The notes beneath the pieces were generated by a model that was not told the DNA's origin, searched no databases, and saw only the letters and a list, made by a program, of their open reading frames with translations. From Robertmurraya korlensis (GTDB taxonomy: Bacteria > Bacillota > Bacilli > Bacillales > Cytobacillaceae), in NCBI RefSeq assembly GCF_023715225.1, contig NZ_JAMBNS010000005.1, forward strand, positions 1-64,000: 64,000 nucleotides of DNA, in the 5' to 3' direction. The position numbers were made by a program, and so were the translations under genes. Of the stretch, positions 55,294 to 62,700 are shown one piece after another; the first letter of the stretch is position 1; every line of letters begins with the position of its first letter.

Positions 55294-55307
55294 TGAAAAC
55301 GCTTTTA
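55294..55307 (+). promoter_or_regulatory. cre-like site upstream of the DUF3870 promoter
   Basis: TGAAAACGCTTTTA differs from the cre consensus TGWAANCGNTNWCA at one position. It lies 28 bp upstream of the -35 of the promoter at 55335, a location more typical of CcpA activation than repression. Confidence 0.55.
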
Positions 55308-55334
55308 CATTTTAGAAAATTTAGAATATTTGCA

Positions 55335-55363
55335 TTGACATTCATTTTTCTGACCTATATACT
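55335..55363 (+). promoter_or_regulatory. Consensus sigma-A promoter of the DUF3870 gene
   Basis: TTGACA (55335-55340), 17 bp, TATACT (55358-55363). Transcription would start near 55370, 44 bp before the ATG. Confidence 0.75.
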
Positions 55364-55413
55364 CGTGTTAGAAAAAGAAAATGATCCGTTGGTTTTGAAA
55401 GGTGGTTTAGGGC

Positions 55414-55743
55414 ATGCAAACACTGGAAACAGTGATTGTTACAGGATATGCAAAAGCTCCACAGGGAACTTCCATGTATGAAATGTATAAGCATGCAGGA
55501 ATTGTACTAGAAGTCGATCTGAAAGATCATAAGATTGTCGGAGCTGAATTCACATTCGTAACAGAACTAACGAAAAATTATTTTCAAAAACTGCTTATAG
55601 GCTACTGTCTTCAAGACGGTGTTGAGCACCTGATTAAACGAATTCAAGGCTTTTATTTTGCTCCATCCCAGCAAGCGATCATTGTGGCTCTTCAAGCTGC
55701 AGTTCAACGTTATTGGGATAACGTGAAGCAAATGAATACATAA
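55414..55743 (+). CDS. DUF3870 domain-containing protein
   Basis: The 109-aa protein matches DUF3870: VTGYAKAPQGTSMYEMYKHAGIV at the N-terminus, EFTFVTELTKNYFQKLLIGY, and FYFAPSQQAIIVALQAAVQRYWDN at the C-terminus. It is a small alpha/beta protein without known activity. I recall family members near amino acid catabolic genes in Firmicutes. GGTGG lies just upstream of the ATG. A structured region and terminator separate it from the following operon. Confidence 0.8.
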   Translation: MQTLETVIVTGYAKAPQGTSMYEMYKHAGIVLEVDLKDHKIVGAEFTFVTELTKNYFQKLLIGYCLQDGVEHLIKRIQGFYFAPSQQAIIVALQAAVQRYWDNVKQMNT

Positions 55744-55761
55744 CGTTTGGTTATAATAAAG

Positions 55762-55885
55762 TGGGAAGATGACCTCTTCCCATGGTCTTATTAAAACCGG
55801 GCTGACATGAACTCTTTGTAAGGAATGTTCGTTGTAACGACATTCTTGATCGAGGATTTATGTTTGGCTCGGTTTTTTATTTTTC
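55762..55885 (+). terminator. Complex hairpin region and terminator before the CoA-transferase operon
   Basis: A perfect hairpin TGGGAAGA/TCTTCCCA (55762-55782) is followed by a branched structure: outer AAACCGGGC with GCTCGGTTT, then ACATGAA with TTTATGT, and inner GAATGT-CGTT with AACGACATTC. A T-rich tail ends near 55885. It ends the DUF3870 transcript, or, if the promoter is shared, works as a regulated leader. Confidence 0.6.
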
Positions 55886-55925
55886 CAAATGTTAACCCCA
55901 CAAAAGTCGAAGAGAGGAAGGGAAA

Positions 55926-56585
55926 ATGATGAGCAAGCTGATTACATGCGAAGAAGCTGTAAAAAAGGTTAAAAGCGGCTCACGAATTATGGTAGGTGGA
56001 TTTGGACTTGTAGGAAGTCCACTTTGTTTAATTGCCGCTTTGGCTCAGTCGGAAGTGAAAGACTTAGAGATTATAAGTAATAATCTTGGTGAACCAGGTA
56101 AAGGTCTTGGAGTTTTAGTACGGCAAAAACAAGTAAAAAAAGCGATAGGTTCTTATTTTACAAGCAACCCGGAGGTGGTTAAAGCCTACCAGGATAAGGA
56201 AATGGAAGTGGATCTTCTCCCTCAAGGAACGATGTCTGAAGCTATTCGAGCGGGTGGTGCGGGACTAGGAGGATTTTATACACCGGTCGGCGTAGGAACA
56301 AAAATCGCCGAAAACAAAGAAGAGCGTACCCTTAACGGTAAAAAATATGTGTTCCAAGAGCCTCTTAAAGCGAATGTTGCTTTCATTAAAGCGAAAAAAG
56401 CGGATCCATTAGGAAATCTCATATACAACCAATCGGCAAGAAACTTCAATCCGATGATGGCAACAGCTGCCGATGTGGTGATTGCAGAGGTAGACGAGAT
56501 GGTGGAGGTAGGTGAAATTTCTCCTGAAGAAATTGTCACCCCTCATTTATACGTTGATTTTATCGTTGTGAAGGGCGGGAAATAG
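55926..56585 (+). CDS. 3-oxoacid CoA-transferase subunit A
   Basis: The 219-aa alpha subunit has GSRIMVGGFGLVGSPLCLIAAL near the N-terminus, SNNLGEPGKGLGVLV and PQGTMSEAIRAGGAGLGGFYTPVG in three short blocks. This is typical of AtoD/ScoA/PcaI/YodR-like proteins. It moves CoA onto a 3-oxoacid such as acetoacetate or 3-oxoadipate. AGAGGAAGGG precedes the ATG. The beta subunit starts 1 bp after its stop, and the operon continues through thiolase and aminotransferases. Confidence 0.93.
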   Translation: MMSKLITCEEAVKKVKSGSRIMVGGFGLVGSPLCLIAALAQSEVKDLEIISNNLGEPGKGLGVLVRQKQVKKAIGSYFTSNPEVVKAYQDKEMEVDLLPQGTMSEAIRAGGAGLGGFYTPVGVGTKIAENKEERTLNGKKYVFQEPLKANVAFIKAKKADPLGNLIYNQSARNFNPMMATAADVVIAEVDEMVEVGEISPEEIVTPHLYVDFIVVKGGK

Positions 56586-56586
56586 C

Positions 56587-57258
56587 TTGAACGTGAAACA
56601 ATACATTGCTGCAAGAGCGGCGAAGGAATTAAAGCATGGCGATATCGTCAATTTAGGTATAGGGATCCCAACGCTGGTGGCTGATTACATTCCATCAGAT
56701 GTTCAAGTTTTTTTACACTCGGAAAACGGCATCCTTGGAGTAGGTCCTAGCCCTGATCCAGAGGATATTGACGAAAATCTTGTTAATGCAGGGAAACTAC
56801 CTGTCACAGTTTTGGAAGGGTCATCCTTTTTTGATAGCGCATCATCTTTTGCAATGATTCGTGGAGGACATGTAAGTGTTTCGATTCTTGGTGTGCTGCA
56901 AATTGATGCGATGGGGCGGATCGCCAATTGGGCCGTACCAGGAAAAAATGTTCTTGGTGTAGGCGGAGCGATGGATTTATTGGAAGGCTCCAAAAAGATT
57001 ATCGTAACAACGCTGCATACGTCTAATAAAGGAGAGGCAAAAATTGTAAAGGAATTAACCTATCCAATCACATCGGAACGAAAAGTAGATTTAATCATTA
57101 CCGATTTGGCGGTGTTCGAAGTAAAGGCAGATGGACTTTATCTTTTGGAGCTTTCACCTGAAGTTTCCCTTGAAGAAATTCAACAAAAAACGGATGCCCC
57201 ATTCCGTATTGCTCAATCTTTCTATCATGGCAAAGAGGTGACTGCACCGTGGCTGTAA
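56587..57258 (+). CDS. 3-oxoacid CoA-transferase subunit B
   Basis: The 223-aa beta subunit starts at TTG and shows NLGIGIPTLVADYIP, the catalytic Glu46 in HSENGILGVG, and GGHVSVSILGVLQID. It matches AtoA/ScoB/PcaJ/YodS. It overlaps the thiolase start by 10 nt, so all three proteins are made together. Confidence 0.93.
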   Translation: MNVKQYIAARAAKELKHGDIVNLGIGIPTLVADYIPSDVQVFLHSENGILGVGPSPDPEDIDENLVNAGKLPVTVLEGSSFFDSASSFAMIRGGHVSVSILGVLQIDAMGRIANWAVPGKNVLGVGGAMDLLEGSKKIIVTTLHTSNKGEAKIVKELTYPITSERKVDLIITDLAVFEVKADGLYLLELSPEVSLEEIQQKTDAPFRIAQSFYHGKEVTAPWL

Positions 57259-58439
57259 TTGTAAATGCCTTTCGAACTCCTCTCGGAAACCTCGGTGGAT
57301 CACTGGCGGATACGCGCCCGGAAGAGCTCGTATCTCTTATTATGAAAAATAACCTTTCGGCTTCTGGTTACGGTTCCAATATTGTCGATGAAGTCATCGT
57401 CGGCCAAACAAAACAGAGTGCGCATGCTCCGAATATAGCAAGAGTCGCGGCATTACAAGCTCATTTTCCAGAAACGATTCCTGCTTATACAGTCCATCGT
57501 CAGTGCGGTTCGGGTTTGCAGGCCGTCATTAACGGGGCAATGTCCATTTTAACTGGTCAAGCGGACGTAGTTTTAGCGGGTGGTGTTGAAAGCATGTCAC
57601 AAGCTCCTCATTATACGGTTGATACTCGATTCGGTATGAAGATGGGAGATTTGACACTGTATGATTCAAATACCGAAAGTCAGCCAAAATCTCAACCAGA
57701 GGAGATATATGGTCGTTTCACGATGGGGCAGACAGCTGAGTGGCTGGCTGAAAAATATAATATTAGCCGTCGTGAACAAGACGAATTTGCCTTTATGAGT
57801 CAGCAGAAAGCGAAACGTGCCATTGAAATGGGCCATTTTGATGAAGAAATCATTCCTGTTCCTGTAAAGGAAGGAAAAAAGGGAATCAGACACTTTGCAA
57901 TAGATGAGTACCCTAGATTGACGGACATTGAAAAGTTAGGAACGTTACGTTCTGTGTTTCAAAAGGATGGAACGGTAACAGCGGGAAACTCATCCGGTAG
58001 AAATGATGGTGCTTCGATGCTGCTGTTGATGTCAGAAGAAAAAGCGAACCAACTTGGAGTGGTTCCGATGGCTAGAATTCGTTCCTTTGCTGCAACGGGT
58101 GTATCACCAAAAGAAATGGGGATCGGTCCGGTTCCTGCATCACGAATCGCGTTAAATAAGGCAGGTCTTCGCTTAGAAGATATCGATTTGATTGAATTAA
58201 ATGAGGCATTTGCTGCCCAAAGTCTTGCTTGTTTAAAAGAATGGGGCCTGAAAGGGGATAACGTGAATGTTAACGGAGGAGCAATTGCCTTAGGTCATCC
58301 ACTTGGGTGCTCTGGTGCAAGAATACTCACTACATTATGTCATGAGCTGGAAAAACAAAAACGACAATATGGTCTTGCGACGATTTGTGTAGCGGGAGGA
58401 TTAGGAATGGCAATGGTGGTGGAAAGATGGATGGAGTAA
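57249..58439 (+). CDS. Thiolase (acetyl-CoA acyltransferase)
   Basis: The 396-aa protein (GTG start) has the nucleophile Cys86 in RQCGSGLQAV and GGVESMSQAPH. It also has NEAFAAQ, GGAIALGHPLGCSG and the C-terminal second Cys in CVAGGLGMAM. It cleaves a 3-oxoacyl-CoA such as acetoacetyl-CoA or 3-oxoadipyl-CoA to acetyl-CoA plus the shorter acyl-CoA. It overlaps both neighbours. Confidence 0.93.
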   Translation: MAVIVNAFRTPLGNLGGSLADTRPEELVSLIMKNNLSASGYGSNIVDEVIVGQTKQSAHAPNIARVAALQAHFPETIPAYTVHRQCGSGLQAVINGAMSILTGQADVVLAGGVESMSQAPHYTVDTRFGMKMGDLTLYDSNTESQPKSQPEEIYGRFTMGQTAEWLAEKYNISRREQDEFAFMSQQKAKRAIEMGHFDEEIIPVPVKEGKKGIRHFAIDEYPRLTDIEKLGTLRSVFQKDGTVTAGNSSGRNDGASMLLLMSEEKANQLGVVPMARIRSFAATGVSPKEMGIGPVPASRIALNKAGLRLEDIDLIELNEAFAAQSLACLKEWGLKGDNVNVNGGAIALGHPLGCSGARILTTLCHELEKQKRQYGLATICVAGGLGMAMVVERWME

Positions 58440-59812
58440 AAAAAGACTTCGTGTTTCATCGTGATTTAAAAAAGGAGTATCCGATTATTACTCATGGCGA
58501 AGGGGTCTATCTCATAGATGAGAACGGGAAAAAGTATTTGGATGCATGCTCGGGAGCGGTTGCAGCCAACCTGGGACATGGAATTGGTTCTATAGGAGAG
58601 GCAATGGCAGAGCAAGCAAAAAAAGCAGCTTTCGTCCATACCATGCGCTTCGAGACAAAAGCGTTGCATGAACTGGCAGAAACCATCGGCAAAATGGCCC
58701 CAGACCAATTAAATTTAGTGTATTTTACAACTGGTGGCTCTGAAGCAAATGAAAGTGCTTTGAAGCTGGCAAGGCAATATCATAGGGATGCCGGCAGACC
58801 GCAAAAGCATATTGTAATCGGTCGATGGCAGTCTTATCACGGTAACACCATCGGTTCATTATCCGCAGGAGGAGACGTAAAAAGAAGACATGCATACACT
58901 CCTAATCTTTTAAACTATGCCCATGTCTATTCGCCGTACTGCCACCGATGTCCATACGATCGTCAAAAAGATAATTGTCTCTCTAATCAAAACTGGACGT
59001 GTGTAACCGATATTGAAAGAACCATTTTAGAGCTTGGCTCTGAGAATGTGTCCGCATTTATTGCCGAGCCGATTGTAGGAAGCCAGCAAGGTGCTGTTCC
59101 ACCACCGCCAGGATATTTTGAGAAAGTTCGGGAGCTGTGTGATCGTTACGAAATCGTTTTAATTATCGATGAAGTGATGACTGGATTCGGTCGGACTGGT
59201 ACCAACTTCGCGACCGAACAGATTGGAATCAAGCCTGATATCATCACATTCGGAAAAGGGGTTTCAGCGGGTTATGCTCCGCTCGCCGGAATGATCGTTC
59301 ATAATCGGTTAATCGATGGACTCATGCAACACAGCGACGGGAAATTTATTCACGGTTACACCTATAGTGGGCATCCTGTGTCCGTTGCAGCGGGTCTTGC
59401 TGCATTGAACGTATATGAGCGAGATATGGTGCTGGAAAACGTCAAAAAACAAGGTCCGTACCTTGTCAAACGTCTAATGGAGCTGAAGCAAAAACATTCT
59501 TATATATCGGATGTTCGGGGCAGAGGGCTTTTGATCGGTATGGAACTTGTGAAGGATTCTAGGCACGATCAGCTGTTCGAACCATCTGAAAAAGCGGCTG
59601 AGAGATTGAATGGAATTGCGATGGAACTCGGTGCGGTTTTTTATCCTGGTTCCGGTACTATTGACGGTACAAAGGGAGAACACCTCATCATCAGCCCTCC
59701 TTTAAATGTTACGAGAACAGAAATTGATGAGATTGTAGGAATTTTAGATGAATCATTCACGATATTCAAAGATCAATTAAGAAAGGATGAGATTTATGAA
59801 GTTGCAAAATAA
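58427..59812 (+). CDS. Class III aminotransferase (YodT-like)
   Basis: The 461-aa fold-type I PLP enzyme has the class III signature with PLP Lys277 in ITFGKGVSAGYAPLAG, LDACSGAVAANLGHG at the substrate face and YTYSGHPVSVAAG. It also has a distinctive Cys-rich insert, YCHRCPYDRQKDNC. This insert is as I remember in B. subtilis YodT, encoded next to CoA-transferases YodR/YodS and lysine 2,3-aminomutase. GGTGG inside the thiolase gene sets the ATG at 58427 (13-nt overlap). The amino donor is unknown; a beta-amino acid is plausible. Confidence 0.88.
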   Translation: MDGVKKDFVFHRDLKKEYPIITHGEGVYLIDENGKKYLDACSGAVAANLGHGIGSIGEAMAEQAKKAAFVHTMRFETKALHELAETIGKMAPDQLNLVYFTTGGSEANESALKLARQYHRDAGRPQKHIVIGRWQSYHGNTIGSLSAGGDVKRRHAYTPNLLNYAHVYSPYCHRCPYDRQKDNCLSNQNWTCVTDIERTILELGSENVSAFIAEPIVGSQQGAVPPPPGYFEKVRELCDRYEIVLIIDEVMTGFGRTGTNFATEQIGIKPDIITFGKGVSAGYAPLAGMIVHNRLIDGLMQHSDGKFIHGYTYSGHPVSVAAGLAALNVYERDMVLENVKKQGPYLVKRLMELKQKHSYISDVRGRGLLIGMELVKDSRHDQLFEPSEKAAERLNGIAMELGAVFYPGSGTIDGTKGEHLIISPPLNVTRTEIDEIVGILDESFTIFKDQLRKDEIYEVAK

Positions 59813-61091
59813 AACAAATTTGATTAAAGAAAAAGCACAAAAACATTTATCACCGGTTATGACAAGGGTAACCGAGCTTGTCATTGAAAAAGCCCATGGT
59901 GCCAAATTTTGGACGACAGACGGCAAGGAGTATATCGATTTTGTTTCAGGAGTAGCTGTCAACGCAGTCGGACATACGAACAGAAAAATGGTTGAAGCCA
60001 TTAAAAAACAAGCTGAAGACTTGATTCATCTAGGATTGAACTATGGTTATTATGAAACGGCAGCGAATTTGGCGGAAAAGCTTGCTCATATCACACCAGG
60101 GAATCTTGACACTGTCTTTTTCTCAAATTCGGGAGCTGAAGCTATTGACGGTGCACTTAAACTAGCAAAGGCGGCAACTGGAAGGCCCGCCATCATTGCT
60201 TTTGAAGGATCGTTTCATGGCCGCACATTAGGAGCAACAGCCATTACGGCATCAAGCTCTAAATATCGTCGTTATTATGAACCGATTCTAGGTGAGGTGT
60301 ATCACGTTCCATATCCGTATCCTAACCAGCTGAAAAACATTAAAGAAGAAGAAGCTGAAGAGTATTGCTTGAATCAACTACAAAGATTGTTTGATTTACG
60401 CGTGGATCCTTCACGTGTCGCAGCCATCATCATTGAACCTGTAATGGGTGAAGGCGGATATTATCCGGCACCGCCAAGCTTTTTACAGGAATTAAGAAAG
60501 ATTTCAGAGGAACACGGCATTTTGCTTATCTTTGACGAAGTACAAACAGGATTTGGCCGTACAGGTAAAATGTTCGCGTCAGAGCATGCGAATGTGACTC
60601 CTGATATTTTAGTACTGGCAAAAGCCCTTTCCGGTGGTATGCCTCTTGGCGCTATTGTTGCAAGTCGTGAGCTTCATGAAAAATGGCCGACAGCCGGTCA
60701 TGGTTCGACATTCGGAGGAAATCCTGTTTCTTGTGCGGCGGCATTGGCTAACATTGAGGTCATTGAGGAAGAGAAGTTAGTAGAACGCAGCGCTACACTC
60801 GGTGTCAAGATTGTTGGCAGACTTCATCACTCGGTCGGACATTTACCGGGCATTGTTGAAGTCCGAGGAGTCGGGATGATGATTGGTATAGAATTCGATT
60901 CGCAATCTGCTTCTTTGTTTGTACCGAAAATCAAATCGAGAGCTCTGGAAAATGGCTTACTCATTATGAACTGTGGTGTAATAGGGCAAACAATCCGATT
61001 AATGCTGCCTCTTAATATACAAGAAGATGTGCTTGATAGCGGATTAACGATTTTAGAAGATGTGATAACAGAAACCATTTCAGGAAACTAA
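59796..61091 (+). CDS. Class III aminotransferase (GABA/omega-aminotransferase type)
   Basis: The 431-aa protein has FVSGVAVNAVGHTN, FFSNSGAEAIDGALKLAKAATGR, FEGSFHGRTLGA, DEVQTGFGRTGKMF, PLP Lys276 in LAKALSGGMPLGAI and GSTFGGNPVSCAAALA. These are the marks of 4-aminobutyrate and ornithine-type omega-aminotransferases. The ATG at 59796 has AAAGGATGA upstream and overlaps the previous gene by 17 nt. The dehydrogenase that follows fits oxidation of the semialdehyde product. Confidence 0.9.
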   Translation: MKLQNKTNLIKEKAQKHLSPVMTRVTELVIEKAHGAKFWTTDGKEYIDFVSGVAVNAVGHTNRKMVEAIKKQAEDLIHLGLNYGYYETAANLAEKLAHITPGNLDTVFFSNSGAEAIDGALKLAKAATGRPAIIAFEGSFHGRTLGATAITASSSKYRRYYEPILGEVYHVPYPYPNQLKNIKEEEAEEYCLNQLQRLFDLRVDPSRVAAIIIEPVMGEGGYYPAPPSFLQELRKISEEHGILLIFDEVQTGFGRTGKMFASEHANVTPDILVLAKALSGGMPLGAIVASRELHEKWPTAGHGSTFGGNPVSCAAALANIEVIEEEKLVERSATLGVKIVGRLHHSVGHLPGIVEVRGVGMMIGIEFDSQSASLFVPKIKSRALENGLLIMNCGVIGQTIRLMLPLNIQEDVLDSGLTILEDVITETISGN

Positions 61092-61133
61092 TTTTCAGGT
61101 TCCTTGGAATACACGAAAAAGGAGGTCAGGTTT

Positions 61134-62594
61134 ATGTCTAGTCCAATCAAAACAGATATTCTTCAGGGAGATCTTTATATAAATGGAAAATGGGTAAGTG
61201 CCCCCGATCAGTCCTACTTTGAAAGCTTAAATCCGGCCACAGGGGAACTTGTCGGCATATGTGCGGCTGCCACAACGGAGCAAGTGGATAAGGCTGTCAA
61301 AAAAGCGAATGAAGCGTATTTACAATGGAAGAACACCCCCATTCCAGAGCGAGCAGCTTATTTAATGAAAGTTGCCCAACTGTTTGAAACACGAAAACAG
61401 GAACTTGCTCGTGTTATGACAATGGAGATGGGAAAAGTGCTGACTGAGTCTTTAGGCGAAGTGGGAGTGGTCATCGCGACTGCACAATATATGGCAGGCG
61501 AGGGACGACGCCTCTTTGGAGAAACGATCCCTGCCGGTTTCGTAGACCGGAACGTAAGAATGGTCCGTGAGCCTCTCGGTGTTGTGGCGTGCATCACTCC
61601 CTGGAACTTTCCAGTTGCACTTGCTTCCTATAAAATCTTTTCAGCCCTGATTGCTGGTAATACGGTCGTATGGAAGCCTGCTTCAGAGGTTGCATTATCG
61701 GCAAAGATTTTTGTCGAAATGTTAGATGAAGTCGGGTTGCCAGCTGGGGTTGTGAACTTAATTACCGGTTCAGGAAGAAAAGTCGGTCAAACACTGGCAG
61801 AACATTCAGATGTTAAAGTCATTTCGTTTACGGGCTCAACAGAAGTCGGACAAAAACTGGCTGAAATGGGCAGTAAAACGTTAAAACGTATTTCATTGGA
61901 ATTGGGTGGGAAAAATGCAGTGATCGTCTTGAAGGATGCGGACTTGGACAAAGCGGCAGACGGAATCGTAAAATCAGCTTTTACGACGACTGGTCAGCGC
62001 TGTACAGCGGCAAGTCGAGTCATTGTCGAACGCCCAGTAAAGGAAATGCTCGTACAAAAAGTAGTAGATTTAACACAGTCTATGAAAATAGGAAATGGAC
62101 TAGAAGAAGGGATGCAAGTGGGCCCTCTTGTAAATGAAGAACAGCTTCATACGGTCGAGAAATATGTGAAAAAAGCGATTGATGAAGGCGGAAAAATGGT
62201 GTCAGGTGGAAAGCGTATGAAAGAATTGGGCGGCTATTATTATGAGCCGACAATCCTTGAGAATGTGAAACCGAAGGATACGATTGCGCAGGAAGAAATA
62301 TTTGGTCCGGTTCTTGCGATCATTGAAGTTGATTCCTATGAGGAAGCCATGGAGATAAATAACGGAACGATTTATGGGCTATCAACTTCCATTTATACGG
62401 AGAGCCTTCATTATGCGAATCGTGCGGCAAAGGAAGCGGTAAGCGGACTTGTCTACATTAATAACGGAACGTCAAATGCTGAGATGGGTGTGGCGTTTGG
62501 GGGAATGAAAATGTCCGGAAATGGTCACCGAGAAGTTTCCCACCATGCATTCGATGTTATGACAGAGTGGAAGTCCATCTATACCAACTATTGA
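61134..62594 (+). CDS. NAD(P)-dependent semialdehyde dehydrogenase (GabD-like)
   Basis: The 486-aa aldehyde dehydrogenase has TPWNFPVALASYKIFSALIAGN, GSTEVGQKL, general base Glu256 in LELGGKNA and catalytic Cys290 in TTGQRCTAASR. The C-terminus contains INNGTSNAEMGVAFGG and GNGHREVSHHAF. It would oxidise succinate semialdehyde or a related amino-semialdehyde (for example 3-aminoadipate semialdehyde). ATG at 61134 with AAAGGAGG upstream is preferred over a TTG at 61104. Confidence 0.9.
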   Translation: MSSPIKTDILQGDLYINGKWVSAPDQSYFESLNPATGELVGICAAATTEQVDKAVKKANEAYLQWKNTPIPERAAYLMKVAQLFETRKQELARVMTMEMGKVLTESLGEVGVVIATAQYMAGEGRRLFGETIPAGFVDRNVRMVREPLGVVACITPWNFPVALASYKIFSALIAGNTVVWKPASEVALSAKIFVEMLDEVGLPAGVVNLITGSGRKVGQTLAEHSDVKVISFTGSTEVGQKLAEMGSKTLKRISLELGGKNAVIVLKDADLDKAADGIVKSAFTTTGQRCTAASRVIVERPVKEMLVQKVVDLTQSMKIGNGLEEGMQVGPLVNEEQLHTVEKYVKKAIDEGGKMVSGGKRMKELGGYYYEPTILENVKPKDTIAQEEIFGPVLAIIEVDSYEEAMEINNGTIYGLSTSIYTESLHYANRAAKEAVSGLVYINNGTSNAEMGVAFGGMKMSGNGHREVSHHAFDVMTEWKSIYTNY

Positions 62595-62700
62595 TGAACG
62601 ACAATGTCTAACAGGTAGTGTCAAACTCAGCCTCTCCCATTTATTTGGTGGAATGGTCACGCAATATATAAAATTTTGGTCAAATACGAAGGGGGATAAC

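Noticed and set aside
55287-55481. 64-aa plus-strand open frame overlapping the DUF3870 start
   Set aside because: No ribosome binding site, it covers the cre-like site and promoter, and its 3' part is in another frame of the DUF3870 gene.
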